Source: Leclercia sp. UBA7405 (GTDB taxonomy: Bacteria > Pseudomonadota > Gammaproteobacteria > Enterobacterales > Enterobacteriaceae). Taken from it: DNA of 17,280 nt. This document shows positions 14,040 to 17,280 of this stretch, piece by piece. The translations under genes and the position numbers were made by a program. Below the pieces are notes generated by a model. That model searched no databases, was not told the origin of the DNA, and saw only the letters and a list, made by a program, of their open reading frames with translations. The stretch spans positions 879 to 18,158 of the forward strand of contig DKMV01000384.1 in the NCBI GenBank assembly GCA_002469605.1. Reading direction: 5' to 3'. Position 1 is the stretch's first letter, and each line of letters begins with the position of its first letter.

Positions 14040-15065
14040 GTGATGCCTCGTTCAATACCTCAGACCGCGCGCCCGAAGCGCCGCTTTAGCTGGCCCACCG
14101 GCATGCCGCAGATCGTCGCCCTGCTGCTGGTGCTGCTGGTGGATAGCCTCGTCGCCCCGCACTTCTTCCAGATCGTGCTGCAGGATGGCCGCCTGTTCGG
14201 CAGCCCGATCGATATCCTAAACCGCGCCGCCCCCGTGGCCCTGCTGGCGATTGGCATGACGCTGGTGATCGCCACCGGGGGCATTGATCTCTCGGTGGGG
14301 GCGGTGATGGCTATCGCGGGCGCTACCGCGGCCTCGATGACCGTGGCCGGCCACAGCCTGCCGGTGGTCCTGCTGGCCACGCTGGGCACCGGGATACTCG
14401 CCGGGCTGTGGAACGGCGTGCTGGTGGCCATCCTCAAAATTCAGCCCTTCGTCGCCACTCTGATCCTGATGGTGGCCGGACGCGGGGTAGCCCAGCTGAT
14501 TACCGCCGGGCAGATCGTTACCTTCAACGCTCCGAACCTGGCGTGGATCGGCAGCGGATCGCTGTTTTTCCTGCCGACGCCGGTAATTATCGTGGTGGTG
14601 ACGCTGATCGCCTTCTGGCTCTTTACCCGCAAAACCGCGCTGGGGATGTTTATCGAAGCGGTGGGGATCAATATTCGCGCCGCGAAAAACGCCGGGGTCA
14701 GCACCCGCCTGATGGTGATGCTCACCTACGTGCTGAGCGGCGTCTGCGCCGCCATTGCCGGAGTGATTGTCGCGGCGGATATTCGCGGCGCCGATGCCAA
14801 CAACGCCGGCCTGTGGCTGGAGCTGGACGCCATTCTGGCGGTGGTGATTGGTGGCGCCTCGCTGATGGGCGGACGCTTTAACCTGCTGCTGTCGGTGATA
14901 GGCGCGCTGATAATCCAGGGGATGAACACCGGGATCCTGCTCTCGGGCTTCTCGCCGGAACTTAACCAGGTGGTGAAAGCGGTGGTGGTGCTCTGCGTGC
15001 TCATCGTGCAGTCGCCGCGCTTTATCAGTCTTATCAAGGGGATCCGTGGTCATGATAAAACGTAA
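14040..15065 (+). CDS. ytfT: YtfT, permease subunit of the galactofuranose ABC importer
   Basis: A hydrophobic BPD_transp_2 (RbsC/MglC) family permease. From GTG 14040 it has 341 residues, matching E. coli, which also begins with two methionines; ATG 14043 is the alternative. AAGGAG (14028-14033) overlaps the ytfR stop and serves either start. A short basic N-terminus (RPKRRF) precedes about eight to ten membrane spans. The family motif GMTLVIATGGIDLSVG (about 76-91) and the cytoplasmic EAVGINIRAAKNAG segment, thought to contact the ATPase, are conserved. It pairs with YjfF to form a heterodimeric pore. It overlaps yjfF by 14 bp. Confidence 0.94.
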   Translation: MMPRSIPQTARPKRRFSWPTGMPQIVALLLVLLVDSLVAPHFFQIVLQDGRLFGSPIDILNRAAPVALLAIGMTLVIATGGIDLSVGAVMAIAGATAASMTVAGHSLPVVLLATLGTGILAGLWNGVLVAILKIQPFVATLILMVAGRGVAQLITAGQIVTFNAPNLAWIGSGSLFFLPTPVIIVVVTLIAFWLFTRKTALGMFIEAVGINIRAAKNAGVSTRLMVMLTYVLSGVCAAIAGVIVAADIRGADANNAGLWLELDAILAVVIGGASLMGGRFNLLLSVIGALIIQGMNTGILLSGFSPELNQVVKAVVVLCVLIVQSPRFISLIKGIRGHDKT

Positions 15066-16053
15066 CTTACCGCTGATGATAACCCTGGGGGTGTTCGTGC
15101 TGGGGTATCTGTACTGTCTGACGCAGTTCCCGGGATTTGCCTCCACGCGGGTTATCTGCAACATCCTGACCGATAACGCTTTCCTTGGGATCATTGCCGT
15201 CGGCATGACCTTTGTGATCCTCTCCGGGGGCATCGATCTGTCGGTGGGCTCGGTGATCGCCTTTACCGGGGTCTTTCTCGCCAAGGCGATCGGCTTCTGG
15301 GGGCTGTCGCCGCTGGTGGCTTTCCCGCTGGTGCTGGTGATGGGCTGCGCCTTTGGCGCCTTTATGGGACTTTTGATCGACGCCCTGAAAATCCCGGCCT
15401 TTATCATCACCCTGGCGGGGATGTTCTTCCTGCGCGGCGTCAGCTATCTGGTGTCGGAAGAGTCGATCCCCATTAACCACCCGATCTACGACACCCTCTC
15501 CAGCCTGGCGTGGAAAATTCCCGGCGGCGGGCGCCTCAGCATTCTGGGGCTGGTAATGCTGGGGGTGGTGGTGATTGGCATCTTCCTTGCCCACCGTACC
15601 CGCTTTGGCAACGAAGTGTACGCCATTGGCGGCAGCGCCACCTCCGCCAACCTGATGGGTATCTCCACCCGCAGCACCACCATTCGTATCTACATGCTCT
15701 CCACCGGGCTGGCGACCCTGGCCGGGATCGTCTTCTCCATCTACACCCAGGCGGGCTATGCGCTGGCGGGGGTAGGGGTGGAGCTGGACGCCATCGCCTC
15801 GGTGGTGATCGGCGGGACGCTGCTCAGCGGCGGGGTGGGAACGGTGCTCGGCACGCTGTTTGGGGTGGCTATCCAGGGGCTGATCCAGACCTATATCAAC
15901 TTTGACGGCACCCTCAGCTCCTGGTGGACCAAGATTGCCATCGGCATTCTGCTGTTTATCTTTATCGCCCTGCAGCGCGGCCTGACGGTGCTGTGGGAGA
16001 ATCGCCAGAGCTCGCCGGTTACCCGGGTGGGCACGGGGGCAACGAAGCTTTAA
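15052..16053 (+). CDS. yjfF: YjfF, second permease subunit of the galactofuranose ABC importer
   Basis: From ATG 15052 the product is 333 residues (E. coli 331), beginning MIKRNLPLMIT like E. coli YjfF. GTG 15046 is closer to the ideal distance from AGGGG (15036-15040) and would add two residues; which start is used cannot be settled here. It is a BPD_transp_2 permease with about eight or more membrane spans. GMTFVILSGGIDLSVGSV corresponds to the motif in YtfT, and NEVYAIGGSATSANLMG is the ATPase-facing loop. The C-terminal tail TRVGTGATKL differs from E. coli. It is the last gene of ytfQRT-yjfF; no intrinsic terminator is visible between its stop and the next promoter 23 bp away. Confidence 0.94.
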   Translation: MIKRNLPLMITLGVFVLGYLYCLTQFPGFASTRVICNILTDNAFLGIIAVGMTFVILSGGIDLSVGSVIAFTGVFLAKAIGFWGLSPLVAFPLVLVMGCAFGAFMGLLIDALKIPAFIITLAGMFFLRGVSYLVSEESIPINHPIYDTLSSLAWKIPGGGRLSILGLVMLGVVVIGIFLAHRTRFGNEVYAIGGSATSANLMGISTRSTTIRIYMLSTGLATLAGIVFSIYTQAGYALAGVGVELDAIASVVIGGTLLSGGVGTVLGTLFGVAIQGLIQTYINFDGTLSSWWTKIAIGILLFIFIALQRGLTVLWENRQSSPVTRVGTGATKL

Positions 16054-16075
16054 CATGCTGAATTTGCACAAAGTC

Positions 16076-16102
16076 TAAACTAATTCCGGTAGCGGCCGAT
16101 AA
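16076..16102 (+). promoter_or_regulatory. FliA (sigma-28) promoter of the chemoreceptor gene
   Basis: TAAA (16076-16079), exactly 15 bp, then GCCGATAA (16095-16102): a perfect match to the enterobacterial sigma-28 consensus for late flagellar and chemotaxis genes. Predicted transcription start is near 16109, giving a leader of about 38 nt. It places the downstream receptor in the flagellar class 3 regulon and implies a motile host. Confidence 0.92.
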
Positions 16103-16138
16103 CCTTTCTTTCTGTCCAGATATATCTCGCTACCGGAA
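16084..16138. repeat. Perfect 11-bp inverted repeat bracketing the chemoreceptor promoter and leader
   Basis: TTCCGGTAGCG (16084-16094) and CGCTACCGGAA (16128-16138) are exact reverse complements separated by 33 bp. The left arm lies inside the sigma-28 spacer, and the right arm ends 8 bp before the ATG and includes the GGAA ribosome binding site. Because the left arm is upstream of the predicted transcript start, it cannot act as an RNA hairpin of that transcript. Confidence 0.7.
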
Positions 16139-16146
16139 ATAACATC

Positions 16147-17280
16147 ATGCTTAAAACGCTATCGATTCGTACCGGCTTGCTTTCGTTACTGGCCGTTATG
16201 ACCCTTCTGCTGCTGCTTGTCAGCGGTATTGGCATTTATGCCCTCACGCAAAGTTCCACCTCTTTGCAGCGCATTAACCATCTTCAGGGCGAACAGCTGG
16301 TGCAGCTGAACACCGGCTATACGCTGATCCTGCGCGCGCGCAATGAAGCGGGCCAGGCCGTGCGCATGATGGAGGTGGGGCTGCTGGACGATGCCGCCAA
16401 ATCGGTAAAAAACATCAATAACGAAATCGCGCTGGCGCAAAAGACGCTGAAAAACGTCATCGACGGCGGAGTGAGCGATCCCGAGGGTGAGGCATTACTC
16501 AAGCGCGTGGCGGCAAGCCTGGCCGACTATAACGCGAAGGGGATCGGCCCGATGCAAAAGGCGCTGAACGAGCAGAGCGCCGACGCCTATTACGATCTGC
16601 TGGAGAACAGCCTGGTGCCGGTGGCACGCCAGTTTGATAACGATATGCGCGCGTTCCAGAGCTGGAGCGAAAGCCGCGGCAAAGCCGAAGTGGCGGCGGT
16701 ACAGACCAGTAAAAAGCAGGTGATGATCCTGATTATCGTCGCCGCCCTGCTGACGGCGGGCATTATCGTGCTGGCCTGGCTGGCGCTGCGCCACATGCTG
16801 TTAAAACCGCTTATCGCCTCCATTGCCCAACTGGAGCACGTCGCCGCGGGCGATCTGACCCACGCGCTGGACGCTCCGGCCAGCCAGGAGCTGAACCGTC
16901 TGAACGCCGCCATCGAGGGGATGCGCCATGCGCTGATGGAGTCGGTCCTGCGGGTGCGGGACGCCAGCGCGCAGATCGACACCGGCAGCCGGGAGCTGAC
17001 CGCAGGCAACATGCACCTGGCCCAGCGCACGGAATCCACCGCCACCTCGCTTGAGCAGACGGCGGCCAGCATGGAGGAGATCACCGCCACGGTGCGCCAG
17101 AACGCCGACAACGCCGATCAGGCGCACAAGCTGGCGAAGACCGTCTCCGATACCGCCGATCGCGGCAGCGAAATGGTCTGCTATGTCATTGAGAAGATGC
17201 GCGACATTGCCGGCAGTTCCGATCGCATCGCCGATATTCTCAGCGTGATCGACGGCATTGCCTTCCAGACCAACATCCTG
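16147..17280 (+). CDS. Methyl-accepting chemotaxis protein, Tar/Tsr/Trg type (3' end outside window)
   Basis: An open frame of 378 codons from ATG 16147 runs to the window edge without a stop. Domains: N-terminal membrane span (about 10-32), periplasmic four-helix-bundle sensor (33-190), second span (about 192-214), HAMP (about 214-266), then the methylation helix and signalling domain, cut at AFQTNIL, just before the hairpin tip. Methylation pairs read E296/S297, E303/Q304 and E310/E311 where Tsr has Q297, E304 and Q311, so the first site is replaced by Ser. In the sensor, R73 of the Tar/Tsr amino-acid pocket is kept, but Gly occupies the place of R69 and R64 is displaced to R63/R65; an amino-acid ligand bound the usual way is unlikely. 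The ligand is unknown. It follows yjfF, where K-12 has fbp. Confidence 0.93.
   Translation, partial: MLKTLSIRTGLLSLLAVMTLLLLLVSGIGIYALTQSSTSLQRINHLQGEQLVQLNTGYTLILRARNEAGQAVRMMEVGLLDDAAKSVKNINNEIALAQKTLKNVIDGGVSDPEGEALLKRVAASLADYNAKGIGPMQKALNEQSADAYYDLLENSLVPVARQFDNDMRAFQSWSESRGKAEVAAVQTSKKQVMILIIVAALLTAGIIVLAWLALRHMLLKPLIASIAQLEHVAAGDLTHALDAPASQELNRLNAAIEGMRHALMESVLRVRDASAQIDTGSRELTAGNMHLAQRTESTATSLEQTAASMEEITATVRQNADNADQAHKLAKTVSDTADRGSEMVCYVIEKMRDIAGSSDRIADILSVIDGIAFQTNIL

Noticed and set aside
14217..16071. Long antisense open frames opposite ytfT and yjfF (397 and 334 codons)
   Set aside because: They are rich in His, Gln, Arg and Pro with no domain pattern, as expected for the reverse frame of high-GC permease genes; no ribosome binding sites support them.
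1..17280. A previously undescribed multi-gene defence or mobile system
   Set aside because: All complete genes belong to well-conserved core families in conserved order, with uniform composition and no integrase, transposase, tRNA junction or attachment repeats.

Overview
The window looks like chromosomal core DNA from a motile member of the Enterobacteriaceae close to Enterobacter, Leclercia, Lelliottia or Kosakonia. Nearly every protein is close to its Escherichia coli counterpart, and the gene order is the E. coli cpdB-to-yjfF neighbourhood: cpdB, cysQ, ytfJ, ytfK, ytfL (paeA), msrA, tamA, tamB, ytfP, ppa, ytfQ, ytfR, ytfT, yjfF. It differs from K-12 in three ways: no ytfI between cysQ and ytfJ, no chpSB toxin-antitoxin between ytfP and ppa, and a chemoreceptor gene with a textbook FliA promoter after yjfF, where K-12 has fbp. 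The genus is inferred, not proven.

Layout. 1-1583: divergent cpdB (only its 5' end is present) and cysQ, two enzymes acting on 3'-phosphonucleotides or related substrates, then ytfJ facing cysQ with overlapping ends. 1584-3634: ytfK (stringent-response modulator) converges on ytfL (polyamine exporter) at a shared terminator. 3674-4585: msrA (methionine sulfoxide repair) on the minus strand, diverging from the tamA side. 4586-10439: a tightly packed tamA-tamB-ytfP operon, with an ATGA overlap and then a 2-nt gap, that builds the TAM envelope machinery and ends at a strong terminator. 10551-11193: ppa with its own promoter and terminator. 11289-16053: the galactofuranose ABC importer operon ytfQ-ytfR-ytfT-yjfF. 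Its control region carries a class II-type CRP site and two GalR/GalS-like operators, one of them over the ytfQ start codon. 16076-17280: a FliA-dependent methyl-accepting chemotaxis protein that runs off the window.

How the genes connect. YtfQ binds galactofuranose in the periplasm, YtfT and YjfF form the pore and YtfR supplies ATP hydrolysis. The ytfQ-ytfR gap holds two inverted copies of a 36-bp GC-rich palindromic repeat, and the second copy supplies the ytfR ribosome binding site. This suggests a structural reason for making much more binding protein than ATPase. The chemoreceptor immediately downstream may couple motility to this nutrient; that is a hypothesis from position only.

I found no CRISPR array, prophage, insertion sequence, tRNA, rRNA or defence system, and no clearly new multi-gene system. 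The points most worth a second look are regulatory: the ytfQ-ytfR repeat pair, the paired operators, and the chemoreceptor promoter with its bracketing inverted repeat.
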